64,000 nt of DNA from Dinghuibacter silviterrae (lineage in GTDB: Bacteria > Bacteroidota > Bacteroidia > Chitinophagales > Chitinophagaceae): contig NZ_SODV01000001.1 of the NCBI RefSeq assembly GCF_004366355.1, forward strand, positions 1,674,001-1,738,000, written 5' to 3'. Position numbers and translations under genes: made by a program. The notes beneath the pieces were generated by a model. The model had not been told where the DNA came from. It searched no databases and was given only the letters and a program-made list of their open reading frames with translations. Of this stretch, positions 1 to 7,461 are shown in pieces. Numbering within the stretch: the stretch's first letter is position 1; every line of letters starts with the position of its first letter.

Positions 1-345
1 CTGATCAGGATGGATGCTGCAGGCGAGTGATTGATGCGCCAAACAGAGACGCAGGGTCTCGTCCAGGCTTTTCTCTTTCACATCCAGTGTAACAGGCCGG
101 GCATTCTGCAACTGATCGCTCGCGTAGATAAAATGGTACCCGGTTTGTTTGGTGATGGATTGAAAAACGTCATTCAAAGGCGCGTTTCGGACATGCAGCG
201 TGATGGTTTGTCCACTAGCGGTTCCAGCGGTAACCTGAAGGGTAGAGAACAAGATCAGCAACATCGAAATCTTCATAATAAGTAGAGTTTCAAGCAGTAG
301 TCTCATCCATGCTGGATGGACTTTCTCATAAGCAAAGATTTTCAT
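1..345 (-). CDS. SusC-like TonB-dependent receptor, N-terminal part only
   Basis: Reading leftwards from an ATG at 345, the frame stays open to the window edge. An N-terminal hydrophobic segment ends in TASGQ, a likely signal peptide cleavage region. It is followed by an STN (secretin/TonB N-terminal) domain, with ITLHVRNAPLNDVF and the GYHFIYASDQL stretch. Proteins with this start are outer-membrane SusC-type receptors that import glycans and signal to a FecR anti-sigma factor through the STN domain. The FecR and sigma genes lie just upstream on the same strand, which supports this. In-frame ATGs at 306 and 276 are alternative starts; the long N-terminal extension is usual in Chitinophagaceae SusC proteins. 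The gene continues beyond position 1. Confidence 0.85.
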   Translation of the reverse strand, partial: MKIFAYEKVHPAWMRLLLETLLIMKISMLLILFSTLQVTAGTASGQTITLHVRNAPLNDVFQSITKQTGYHFIYASDQLQNARPVTLDVKEKSLDETLRLCLAHQSLACSIHPDQ

Positions 346-416
346 ACCTTGTTGTCAATTTGGGTTAATTAATAAGGATGCGTAGAAAACGTCTTAATTC
401 TAAGCCCGAATGTTCG

Positions 417-446
417 CAGGAAGTGTTGCAAGCGCTTCCTGTTTTT
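417..446 (+). terminator. Hairpin with T tract, role unclear
   Basis: CAGGAAGTG and CGCTTCCTG form a stem around a short loop, followed by TTTTT at 442-446 on the plus strand. No plus-strand gene ends here. On the minus strand it lies in the leader of the SusC-like gene, so it may be an RNA structure in that leader instead. The rest of 346-621 shows nothing recognisable. Confidence 0.35.
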
Positions 447-621
447 ATTTTGGGTTGAACAATGCTAACTAATCTGATAGGCGGGCTTATAGGTTATGAA
501 GGGAACAATGCGCGAGGGATAAAGGGTAATTTAATTGAGGGTGAGTAGAAACACACCCTTTTTATAGGTACAGATCAGACATGAGAATGAGAGTTCTTCG
601 GTTAGTGATGCTAGTTGAGAG

Positions 622-1125
622 CTAAGACTTGGGTTTTAAATCCGGGCTTGCCCGCTCGTCGTGACCAGTTTCGGACAACGAAACGGAGAAAGAACTGGTG
701 GTTGGAGGAAGACACTCTTTTTCGGTACAAACCTGATAGTCAACAGTGCCGGTGAGCTGCACCGTCGCATGACCGCGGAGCCGAACGACTTGCGTAAAGA
801 CGACGTTGCCGCTGTACTGATCCTGGGCAATACCAGTTTCCTCGTCCCGATAGTGAAACAACTTCCCCTCTTCTTTTACCGGTCCTTCATAGGTCAGCAA
901 AGGGCTATTTAGAAAATGGAAGGACGTAGCCGTGGGTTTGACCGTCGTTTTTTTGGGTTGCCGCTGCGCGTAAATATGCCAACCTTCATCGAGGGCGGCA
1001 TGAATGATGAGGCGAAAGACGTCGTTTCCGACTTTATCGACCTGATAGGTCCAGTGGACCGGCTGCGGAGTGTCGCCTGTATGAAAGGCAAGCAGGGCAA
1101 GGGCGTTGAGCAAGAATATCCTCAT
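622..1125 (-). CDS. Stand-alone DsbD N-terminal (alpha) domain-like protein
   Basis: This 167-residue protein has a short N-terminal hydrophobic segment and matches the immunoglobulin-like periplasmic DsbD-alpha domain. Recognisable parts are the HIYAQ segment near residue 50 and the CTEKECLPP motif near residue 135, whose two cysteines correspond to the redox pair of DsbD-alpha. In DsbD this domain receives electrons from the membrane domain and reduces periplasmic thiols. Here the membrane beta domain and the C-terminal thioredoxin domain are missing. It sits between fecR-like and SusC-like genes on the same strand, so it may be co-transcribed. An in vivo redox role is inference. Confidence 0.75.
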   Translation of the reverse strand: MRIFLLNALALLAFHTGDTPQPVHWTYQVDKVGNDVFRLIIHAALDEGWHIYAQRQPKKTTVKPTATSFHFLNSPLLTYEGPVKEEGKLFHYRDEETGIAQDQYSGNVVFTQVVRLRGHATVQLTGTVDYQVCTEKECLPPTTSSFSVSLSETGHDERASPDLKPKS

Positions 1126-1175
1126 GACTGACTGGTTTTATTCGCGATATTTCCTGATATCCTGATAGCTGCGGG

Positions 1176-2405
1176 TTATCTTTTTATAGTGACGGTACGG
1201 CCTTCGATCTGAAAATGTACTTCGTTTGTCTCTTGCATCATAGCCAGCACCTGGCTGATGGGTGTGTTGCGCGAGATATTGACGGAAAATTTTGTCGCGG
1301 GTGCGTCCAGTGAAAAATTCGGGACAATGTCGTACCACCGGCTTAAGGTACGCATGATGGTATGCAGCTCCACATTATTAAAATCAAAGCCACCCTTAGT
1401 CCATGCGGTCACGGCTTCGAGGTCGACCTTTTCGCTGACGGTGAGCGGTGCAGAGCCTCCGGTTCGGGCCTGCTCCCCGGGTGTGAGGAGTCGTTGGTCG
1501 CCGGTGGGGGTGAGGACTCTGACCGAACCGTCGATAAGCGTCGTCGCCTCGGTGAGTTCGTCATCGTAGGTCTCTACATTGAACCGGGTGCCGAGCACCT
1601 GGATGGCCTGACCAGTGGTATGGACGATAAAAGGATGGCGGCTGTCCTTGCTGATCTCGAAGTAGGCTTCGCCCCGAAGGGATATTTCGCGGCTGGCGCC
1701 GGTAAATTGAACCGGGTATTGGATGCTGCTGGCGGAGTTCAACCAAACGGCGGTTCCATCGGGGAGAATGAGGCGGTAGGTATCGCCGCGGCGGGTGGAT
1801 AATGTATTATAGAGGGTTTGGTGCGGACGGTGGTCGCTAGCGGATTGATAGATCAATGCGCCGGTGGAACTGTTGCTGACTAAAGCATTTCCTTGGGTGG
1901 CGATGACCTTGCCGCGGTGCGTGCTGTCGATAATAATCTGCGCTCCGGTAGAAAGCGTCAGCACGGCGTGATAGCCACCGGGAGGGACGTCGTGGACGAG
2001 GGCGATAGGTTGTTGGATAACGGGGTGAGGACGATTTATCCGGGCAATGATCCAATAAGAGAGCACGGCCAAGAGCACTGCGGCGGCGACGGAAGCCGCA
2101 TAACGGAGAATGCGGAGCCGAGCCGGCCGTTGACGGATACCTATTTGGTTCCGGAAACGTTGAAGGCGGGCGGGAGCCAAATCCTGTGCTGTCCGATAGT
2201 ATTCCAGGAGCCGCTGAAGATAGGCGGCATCTCTGAGTTGCTGAAAGTCGTCACGGGTGAAGAGGACATCGTCCAGGTGGGTTTCCAATTGCGCGATCTT
2301 TTCTTCATCCCATTGACCGGTGAGCTTCTCATGAAGAAGAATCTCGGTGATCAGCGCTGCGGCTTCTGATTCATTATTGTCTCTATTCTTCGATGTCTCG
2401 TCCAT
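1176..2405 (-). CDS. FecR family anti-sigma factor
   Basis: This 409-residue protein has a cytosolic N-terminal part, one transmembrane helix near residues 103-122 (SVAAAVLLAVLSYWIIA), a FecR domain (RRGDTYRLILPDGTAVWLNS near 208-228) and a C-terminal DUF4974 domain. FecR-type regulators hold an ECF sigma factor at the membrane and release it when the STN domain of a partner TonB-dependent receptor signals. The sigma gene (2569-3222) lies upstream and the SusC-like receptor downstream, all on the minus strand, which is the classic order. Length is normal for the family. Confidence 0.93.
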   Translation of the reverse strand: MDETSKNRDNNESEAAALITEILLHEKLTGQWDEEKIAQLETHLDDVLFTRDDFQQLRDAAYLQRLLEYYRTAQDLAPARLQRFRNQIGIRQRPARLRILRYAASVAAAVLLAVLSYWIIARINRPHPVIQQPIALVHDVPPGGYHAVLTLSTGAQIIIDSTHRGKVIATQGNALVSNSSTGALIYQSASDHRPHQTLYNTLSTRRGDTYRLILPDGTAVWLNSASSIQYPVQFTGASREISLRGEAYFEISKDSRHPFIVHTTGQAIQVLGTRFNVETYDDELTEATTLIDGSVRVLTPTGDQRLLTPGEQARTGGSAPLTVSEKVDLEAVTAWTKGGFDFNNVELHTIMRTLSRWYDIVPNFSLDAPATKFSVNISRNTPISQVLAMMQETNEVHFQIEGRTVTIKR

Positions 2406-2568
2406 GGGTGGCGTTTTTTTTGCGGGCGTGCTCGCCTTTCAAGTAAAACGGATGATGGTACAAAACGCGGCATTATTTTTCCATTATTTTTTTAAATTAA
2501 AATTAGGAATCCTAAATAAAATATTTTAAACGACTATAGGCTCCGATGAGCCCAAAAATTACGTCTGA

Positions 2569-3222
2569 TCAGGAGACCAGACTAGACATAGCAGCTGTGG
2601 GGTGTTGCAACAGGTCAGTGTGAAGTATTCCAAGGATCGTCGCTACCATAGCGACGCCAATATTCTCTTCCAGTCGGCCGGCCAGGAATGCCCTGGCGCG
2701 GGTAAGGTCTTTTCGGATGGTGGCCTCGGATTTACCCGTTAGATTAGCGATCTCCCGGGTTTCCTTTCCTTCTAATTTGTACAGCACCGCTTTTTTCTGC
2801 GCCTTGGGGAGCTTTTCGATAGCAGCATCTAATAAAGCGACAACCTCCACTTCCAGCCATTTCTTTCGCGCATCAAAGGGTTCTTCTTCGGTTTCGATAA
2901 CTGATCGGTATTCTGCTTCGAACCTTCTTTTTGTCCCCAGGCCCCGGGTGTAGTCGATCACAAGATTATTTACGGAGCGCCGGAGAAACCCTGCCAATGC
3001 AGAATCATTGTTGAATTGATATTTTTCCTTTACAGGCCATAAGTTCTCCCAAAATTGGCTGACCAGGTCCTGGGCAATATTCCAGGTATCATTTCGACCG
3101 CCAAGTAAACTGTGGGCAAATACGACCATCTGGGGATCGTACTTCTTAAATATCCAGTCAATCGTGGTTCGATCGATCCGGATGACAAGTCCCTGCTCAA
3201 TATGGCGGTCTGCCTCTTTCAT
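2569..3222 (-). CDS. ECF-type RNA polymerase sigma factor
   Basis: This 217-residue protein has a sigma region 2 (VVFAHSLLGGRNDTWNIAQDLVSQFWENLW, residues about 33-62, in two parts) and a region 4 helix-turn-helix (TREIANLTGKSEATIRKDL near 155-173). It should direct RNA polymerase to the receptor operon once released by the FecR protein encoded just downstream. A hydrophobic tail (VGVAMVATILGIL-like) follows region 4 and is longer than in most ECF factors. The gap to fecR is about 160 bases and AT-rich. Confidence 0.9.
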   Translation of the reverse strand: MKEADRHIEQGLVIRIDRTTIDWIFKKYDPQMVVFAHSLLGGRNDTWNIAQDLVSQFWENLWPVKEKYQFNNDSALAGFLRRSVNNLVIDYTRGLGTKRRFEAEYRSVIETEEEPFDARKKWLEVEVVALLDAAIEKLPKAQKKAVLYKLEGKETREIANLTGKSEATIRKDLTRARAFLAGRLEENIGVAMVATILGILHTDLLQHPTAAMSSLVS

Positions 3223-3980
3223 ATTGTTTCCCGGTAAACCCGTTGGCTGTTCTTACAATTTCCTCCTTGTCTATTATCGTATCGCTTAATGGATCAAGTC
3301 AGCCCTAAATTACCTCTTTTTCTCACCCTTGCCATTGGCCACTGTCGCGATCCGGCAATCGTGCGGTGGTCGACAGCGGCCTTTATAATACAATAATAAG
3401 TAAAATAACTTAGGTATTTGTACGTAGAGGTGAGGTTACCCGTTAATGGATGGTGAAAATGCAAGGTATTGTAATTCAATCTGTAGTAATAGGCCGGCTT
3501 AAGTTGTGGATATTCTTTGGCCACAGTGCGCAGCTTATGCGGGATTGTTACGTTTTAAGTGGAAAGGCTGGAAAATCAGCGGCTTGCGGGAATAACAATT
3601 TTTCTGGATAGCAAGTACAGTGATGTTTGACTAAGGCTCGCGGGTGAAGACTGATTTTGCGAAGTCGTGAAAGGAGGGGGAAAACCAATGGAGCCGGATT
3701 ATCGGCTTCCGGTCCCGCCTGGCATTCCCAAATTGATTGTTTGTTTACCAAACAATTTAACTGTTGCTGGGTTACCAGCTGAAGAATCAACTGGTCGTTT
3801 GTTCTAGCACTATGATGACTATTACCAGAATACGTTTGCTATGCGGTAAAACCTATTTGGAAATAAATAAGACCCGAAAAGAATTCTTTGGGAGCTGCTG
3901 CTCCCAGGGTAAGATTGTTTGTGCCGCTTGCCGCCCGGGATACAAATCACTTACTACGAGGATACATAATAACTGCTATC
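3223..3980. other. Intergenic stretch without a convincing gene
   Basis: Short open frames on the minus strand (3294-3524 and 3548-3790) have no recognisable motif and low-complexity composition, so I do not call them. A perfect 7-bp hairpin with a TGCT loop lies at 3889-3906 (TGGGAGC/GCTCCCA), about 75 bases before the sigma-2-like gene, and may be part of its leader. Confidence 0.4.
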
Positions 3981-4457
3981 ATGAGAATGAGTAACGAAAG
4001 GAAATTAAAGACCTTGAGAGTTATTTGGGGCGCTGTTGAAGACGAAACAGGCCTGATCGAGCGATTCAAAGAGGGAAATATGGAAGCAAGGCAGCGAATT
4101 TTTGAGCGCTTTTATGCGATGCTTTGCTTTTTTTTGAGCCTGTTAATCGACGAAGACGATGTCATAAAAGAGGAGGTCTGGAAAATATATATTGAACTAT
4201 TTAAAAAGGCGGCGGAATTTGAAAATCTGGACGAGATCGAAGATTGTCTTTTTGAAAGTGGTCGGAAATTTTGCCGGAACTATTTTGGGAAAATGGGATC
4301 GATAACCGGTCAGGCATTGGAAGACAAAATCAATGGGGCGATTATTTTGGCCAAATTGATCAAGCTGCGCTACTGTTGGCAAAGGGGGATCATCACCAGG
4401 GAAAGGCGAAAGCGGGATGAGGGGGATCGTTTATTTGCTTTGGCGTTTAGCCCTTAA
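3981..4457 (+). CDS. Sigma-70 region-2-like protein lacking region 4
   Basis: This protein of about 158 residues starts MRMSNERK. The segment LIERFKEGNMEARQRIFERF through the RKFCRNYF stretch follows the ECF sigma region 2 pattern (entry helix, acidic patch, helix 2.4-like end). No region 4 helix-turn-helix follows; instead there is a basic tail (TRERRKRDEGD). A longer frame opens at 3888, but the ATG at 3981 starts exactly before the conserved part. It may be a decayed sigma factor or a small regulator that competes for core polymerase. Similar region-2-only proteins lie at 5144 and 21784. Confidence 0.5.
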   Translation: MRMSNERKLKTLRVIWGAVEDETGLIERFKEGNMEARQRIFERFYAMLCFFLSLLIDEDDVIKEEVWKIYIELFKKAAEFENLDEIEDCLFESGRKFCRNYFGKMGSITGQALEDKINGAIILAKLIKLRYCWQRGIITRERRKRDEGDRLFALAFSP

Positions 4458-4506
4458 ATCAGAACTTTCTCATATCAGATGACTCCAAAATGGAGCATTC
4501 GAATCG

Positions 4507-4785
4507 CTACTTTTTCTTCTTATTTTTTTTATCAGCCTCATATTGTTCATATACGAGCCTTATTATCGTTAGATCATCTGTTTCTATGAGCGCGGCAATC
4601 CTAAAGGTATCTTTATAGGTGAATTCTTCTGGATGTGCTAGTAGCCTGGAAAAAGTCTGGTGGTGCATACCAAGGTCTTTTGCCAGTGTACTTTTAGGCA
4701 ATGTTTCCGTTATTTCCCTGAAGGTTTTAATATACCCCCCCGAGATTAGATTTTTTACGGTAACATATCGCTTATCCTTGGGCAT
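4507..4785 (-). CDS. Small HTH regulator
   Basis: This 92-residue protein has a helix-turn-helix-like centre (STLAKDLGMHHQTFSRLLAHPEEF, residues about 32-55, read in two halves: STLAKDLGMHH then QTFSRLLAHPEEF), then a helix ending in a poly-lysine tail. It is related in style to XRE/Cro-like repressors common in Chitinophagaceae accessory regions. Two perfect palindromes lie 45-80 bases upstream of its start (4830-4864), which fits an autoregulated repressor. The target is unknown. Confidence 0.6.
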   Translation of the reverse strand: MPKDKRYVTVKNLISGGYIKTFREITETLPKSTLAKDLGMHHQTFSRLLAHPEEFTYKDTFRIAALIETDDLTIIRLVYEQYEADKKNKKKK

Positions 4786-4829
4786 TTTACAAAGAAAGGG
4801 GCAAAGTCTTTAACGTACATGCGACGCGT

Positions 4830-4864
4830 CATATATTAGCATATATGATGTCAAAAATTGACAT
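4830..4864. promoter_or_regulatory. Two adjacent palindromes, candidate operator
   Basis: CATATAT-TAGC-ATATATG (4830-4847) abuts ATGTCAA-AAA-TTGACAT (4848-4864). Both are perfect. They lie upstream of the minus-strand HTH gene and about 60 bases before a TATCTTTG -7-like box (4921-4928) on the plus strand, so the regulator could control both directions. Confidence 0.5.
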
Positions 4865-4967
4865 TAATAACGTCGCAAAGTGACAAATTTCAAAAAGAGT
4901 TCTATATTTGGGGAGAAATATATCTTTGCGAATTGCATAACTGAATTAGTGCTTTCGCTTTTATTCT

Positions 4968-5105
4968 CGTCATAGAAACGTCGAAATTTCAAAGGAAACG
5001 AGAGGTAAAGTGAAGGGCTCACGTTTTGGCGTGGGCCTCTCTCTTATTCGTTTCCGGGCTTTCGACGGCCTCTATGACGGTAAGGAGGGCCTGCGCCTCT
5101 TTTTT
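4968..5105 (+). ncRNA. Structured RNA with intrinsic terminator (sRNA or leader attenuator)
   Basis: The segment 4968-5079 folds back on itself in nested blocks: CGTCATAGA with TCTATGACG (4968-4976/5071-5079), CGTCGAAA with TTTCGACG (4979-4986/5060-5067), GGAAACGA with TCGTTTCC (4994-5001/5048-5055) and GGCTCACG with CGTGGGCC (5016-5023/5030-5037, one G-T pair). A second stem (82-88 pairing with 96-102 of the 5000s) ends in TTTTTT at 5100-5105. A TATCTTTG box matching the Bacteroidota -7 consensus lies at 4921-4928; I see no good -33 box. The sigma-2-like gene starts 39 bases after the terminator, so this could be a cis-acting attenuator or an independent sRNA. Confidence 0.6.
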
Positions 5106-5143
5106 GGCACTGGCCCATTGTAAATATAACTCAAGAACTGGCT

Positions 5144-5476
5144 ATGTTAACACCAAGTCATATCAAAGGAGGGCTTCCCGACTTTATTCTTGTTGCAGAA
5201 CTAAAGGGCGACGACGAAGATGCGTACAATGCCTTAGTCATTAAACACCAGGATTTTTCCAATAACCATGCCTTTACATTGACAAAGGATCGAGGACGTG
5301 CTTTGACACTTTCCACGCTGGCTTTTCGACACATTTGGAGGTCAAGGCACATGATACCAGATGAATTTATGAGTTGTGTGGCCCCGCCGTTTTGGATTTA
5401 TATTGCCAAGGTCCTCCATGCCTATTTTGACGTGCTGAAGGATGTGGATTATGATAATCCATTTGGCGAGGATTAA
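5144..5476 (+). CDS. Sigma-70 region-2-like protein, 110 residues
   Basis: The core ELKGDDEDAYNALVIKH, followed by FTLTKDRGRALTLSTLAF and an IWRSRHMIP segment, follows the layout of sigma region 2 seen in small Bacteroidota ECF factors. It closely parallels the protein at 21784, which has LKNGDFQAYGILIRKY, LTLDKAAGYNLAVES and LWNFRAAIP. There is no region 4, so it cannot act as an ordinary ECF factor alone. The structured RNA at 4968-5105 lies directly upstream and could control it. Function is unknown. Confidence 0.5.
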   Translation: MLTPSHIKGGLPDFILVAELKGDDEDAYNALVIKHQDFSNNHAFTLTKDRGRALTLSTLAFRHIWRSRHMIPDEFMSCVAPPFWIYIAKVLHAYFDVLKDVDYDNPFGED

Positions 5477-5587
5477 AATCTTGAAAACCAAGGAGTTTAG
5501 GTAAGTGGCAGTTCTTCGCGCGGAATGAGGTAAAGCGCAGCATCAACGGCGCAATGGCTATGAAACTTGTTCTCATGGCGCAAGAAG

Positions 5588-5815
5588 CTATGAAATAAGA
5601 ACTCCGGGGAGTGGAAGCCAGCCTGTTATGTGGTCTGTAATTACTTCACCCACAACCCCGTTGAACGCATCATATTTATGCCAGGTGCCATTATCTGCAT
5701 TATAGAGGGCTAGGTATCTAAAACCGTACATGCCGTGCCCCGTATCCTTCATGATGGATATCAGATAGGTTTCTGTTTCTGCGGGTTTCTCTTTTGGGAA
5801 AAGCTTCCATTCCAT
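5588..5815 (-). CDS. DUF551-like small protein
   Basis: This 75-residue protein begins MEWKLFPKEKPAE and ends with ITGWLPLPGV. The W...P at the start and the tryptophan followed by PLP at the end are the pattern of DUF551, a short domain often encoded by phages and mobile elements. No function is established. It lies 18 bases downstream of the 134-residue gene on the same strand, so the two are probably co-transcribed. Confidence 0.6.
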   Translation of the reverse strand: MEWKLFPKEKPAETETYLISIMKDTGHGMYGFRYLALYNADNGTWHKYDAFNGVVGEVITDHITGWLPLPGVLIS

Positions 5816-5833
5816 GCGGGTTGTTTTATTAGT

Positions 5834-6238
5834 TTAGTTATGATTGAATCGTGCCTCATGCTTTTGAAGCGGTTTAATATAAGGATAAAGCAACTCGCCA
5901 CGGGACGTGATTAACAGTTGGAGAACATACTTGGCTATGGTGTCATAGATCATGTGCTCTATTTTTTCCGACCTGTGGAGCGAATCTTTGTGATCCCCAG
6001 GCAGATCAAGTAGTTGCCGGACCAAGTCATGGCTAGCAGGGTCGTCTCCGATGATGTTATTCAGTTTGAGAATTTGGTATAGGTCGTCGAATTGGAGTAT
6101 TTCTCTGCGGCTTCCTTCGTGATTGTCGCCTAAGATGAGGACCAGGTAGGGAGCGTCCTGACCGATGGGCACACTAACAGTGATTTGATAACCGTTTTTG
6201 GCTACGTATTTTATGAGGAGGGGTATATTGATATCCAT
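5834..6238 (-). CDS. Hypothetical protein, 134 residues
   Basis: I do not recognise a family. The first half is beta-rich (ITVSVPIGQDAPYLVLILGD) and the second half is helical (VRQLLDLPGDHKDSL, MIYDTIAKYVLQLLI). There is no signal peptide. It is transcribed divergently from the secreted protein at 6390, with an inverted repeat (6291-6340) between them, and is followed closely by the DUF551-like gene. Confidence 0.6.
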   Translation of the reverse strand: MDINIPLLIKYVAKNGYQITVSVPIGQDAPYLVLILGDNHEGSRREILQFDDLYQILKLNNIIGDDPASHDLVRQLLDLPGDHKDSLHRSEKIEHMIYDTIAKYVLQLLITSRGELLYPYIKPLQKHEARFNHN

Positions 6239-6276
6239 TCTTTCCGGTGATTACGTCTGGTAAAAAACGATATTCT

Positions 6277-6340
6277 CCGTGAAAAGTCAACCGTGAAAAT
6301 ACCTTTTTGTTTGGATAGTTCAAAATAGGTGTTTTCACGG
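6277..6340. promoter_or_regulatory. Inverted repeat between divergent genes
   Basis: CCGTGAAAATACC (6291-6303) pairs with GGTGTTTTCACGG (6328-6340) with one G-T mismatch, and CCGTGAAAA also occurs as a direct copy at 6277-6285. A shorter CTATTCA/TGAATAG pair lies just downstream. The repeats sit midway between divergent starts at 6238 and 6390, as expected for a shared operator. Confidence 0.45.
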
Positions 6341-6389
6341 GAAAACAAATGGCTATTCATTTGTATTATTGAGTGAATAGGATACCAAA

Positions 6390-7418
6390 ATGAAAAAAAT
6401 TCTGCTTATCTTCCTAGTACTTTTCTCCGCCTTGTATTCCTTTTCTCAGGCCCCATCGGTAAATAACCTAGTCAACACAAGGCTAGTTGCGCCACCGAAA
6501 CAAGATACACCAACCCGTGTATACCTGGGTCTTTTTAGACACTATCAAATTCTGCTGGATAGCGCTCGGGATCAACGCAGGGATTCGGAACGTGTTTTTC
6601 TTAGACACCCGGAGAATATCCCGGCCAGTCTAAGTACGCTGCTTGATAATTTTACAAAGACTGAAAAGACGTTTCAAGATTCTGTCAACTGGTACAAGTA
6701 TGCATATGATTCAATCGTTTACGAGCGCGGGAACTTTCGTTTCTGGTTCCCTACTGCGGTACGGGCCTTGCGACCTGCTACCTTTACTAATTACGCTTCG
6801 GCGCAAGGCGATTTCAATGTAATTAATCTTGTGCAATTTCAGGCGCAGTCAGGAATAGCAAGCTTATATGCCGAATTATTAGCCACCAATATTGGTCATC
6901 TGCGGATAAGTTTCGGATCGCTGATCTCCGCCAATAATGATTCCAGTTTACAACAGCAGACTCTGCAATCGTTCCTTGCTGGAGGTGGAAATGCGGTATT
7001 AAACGTATATTACCCAATAGCCTATGTTCGGAAAAACTTTTTCACCTTTCTTTGGGAATATTCACCAAAGATAGGCGGACAGATACCAGGGATGGGCACC
7101 TATAATAACAATGTCACTGGCAACGGTCAACTTCTTGCTTCGGATATTTATGTTGATTTTACATCCTTTGATAATACACTAGGCGTCTATGGATTTTTAA
7201 GGGGTAGTTATACTTTTGGCAGCAGCGACTTTTATAATAACCTGAATGTTCCTCATAAGATATTTGGTCTTCTTCAGCTTAATGCGGGCCTGGTGCTGAA
7301 TTCGAATATTCGCATCAGTGTCTCCGGACCTTTAGCCAGTACATCCGGTAATCTATTGCGTTTTCCATGGCAAATCGGAGTTCAATTAATGCCATCAAGC
7401 TCAAAGAAATCTGGGTAA
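6390..7418 (+). CDS. Secreted hypothetical protein, possible outer-membrane barrel
   Basis: This 342-residue protein has a clear signal peptide (MKKILLIFLVLFSALYSFSQ). The middle contains a helical stretch (FTKTEKTFQDSVNWYKYAYDS). From about residue 110 on there are many alternating aromatic and polar strands (FRFWFPTAVRALRP, VYGFLRGSYTFGSSDFY), consistent with a beta-barrel or surface protein. No family recognised. It stands alone, convergent with the lanB-like gene, whose stop is 43 bases away. Confidence 0.65.
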   Translation: MKKILLIFLVLFSALYSFSQAPSVNNLVNTRLVAPPKQDTPTRVYLGLFRHYQILLDSARDQRRDSERVFLRHPENIPASLSTLLDNFTKTEKTFQDSVNWYKYAYDSIVYERGNFRFWFPTAVRALRPATFTNYASAQGDFNVINLVQFQAQSGIASLYAELLATNIGHLRISFGSLISANNDSSLQQQTLQSFLAGGGNAVLNVYYPIAYVRKNFFTFLWEYSPKIGGQIPGMGTYNNNVTGNGQLLASDIYVDFTSFDNTLGVYGFLRGSYTFGSSDFYNNLNVPHKIFGLLQLNAGLVLNSNIRISVSGPLASTSGNLLRFPWQIGVQLMPSSSKKSG

Positions 7419-7461
7419 AGGCCTTCCTGTCTCACAACGTTCCGACATAGGGGCCTGCTTC

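Noticed and set aside
3294-3524. 76-codon minus-strand frame in the 3.2-4.0 kb gap
   Set aside because: No recognisable motif, unusual composition and no operon context; likely a chance frame.
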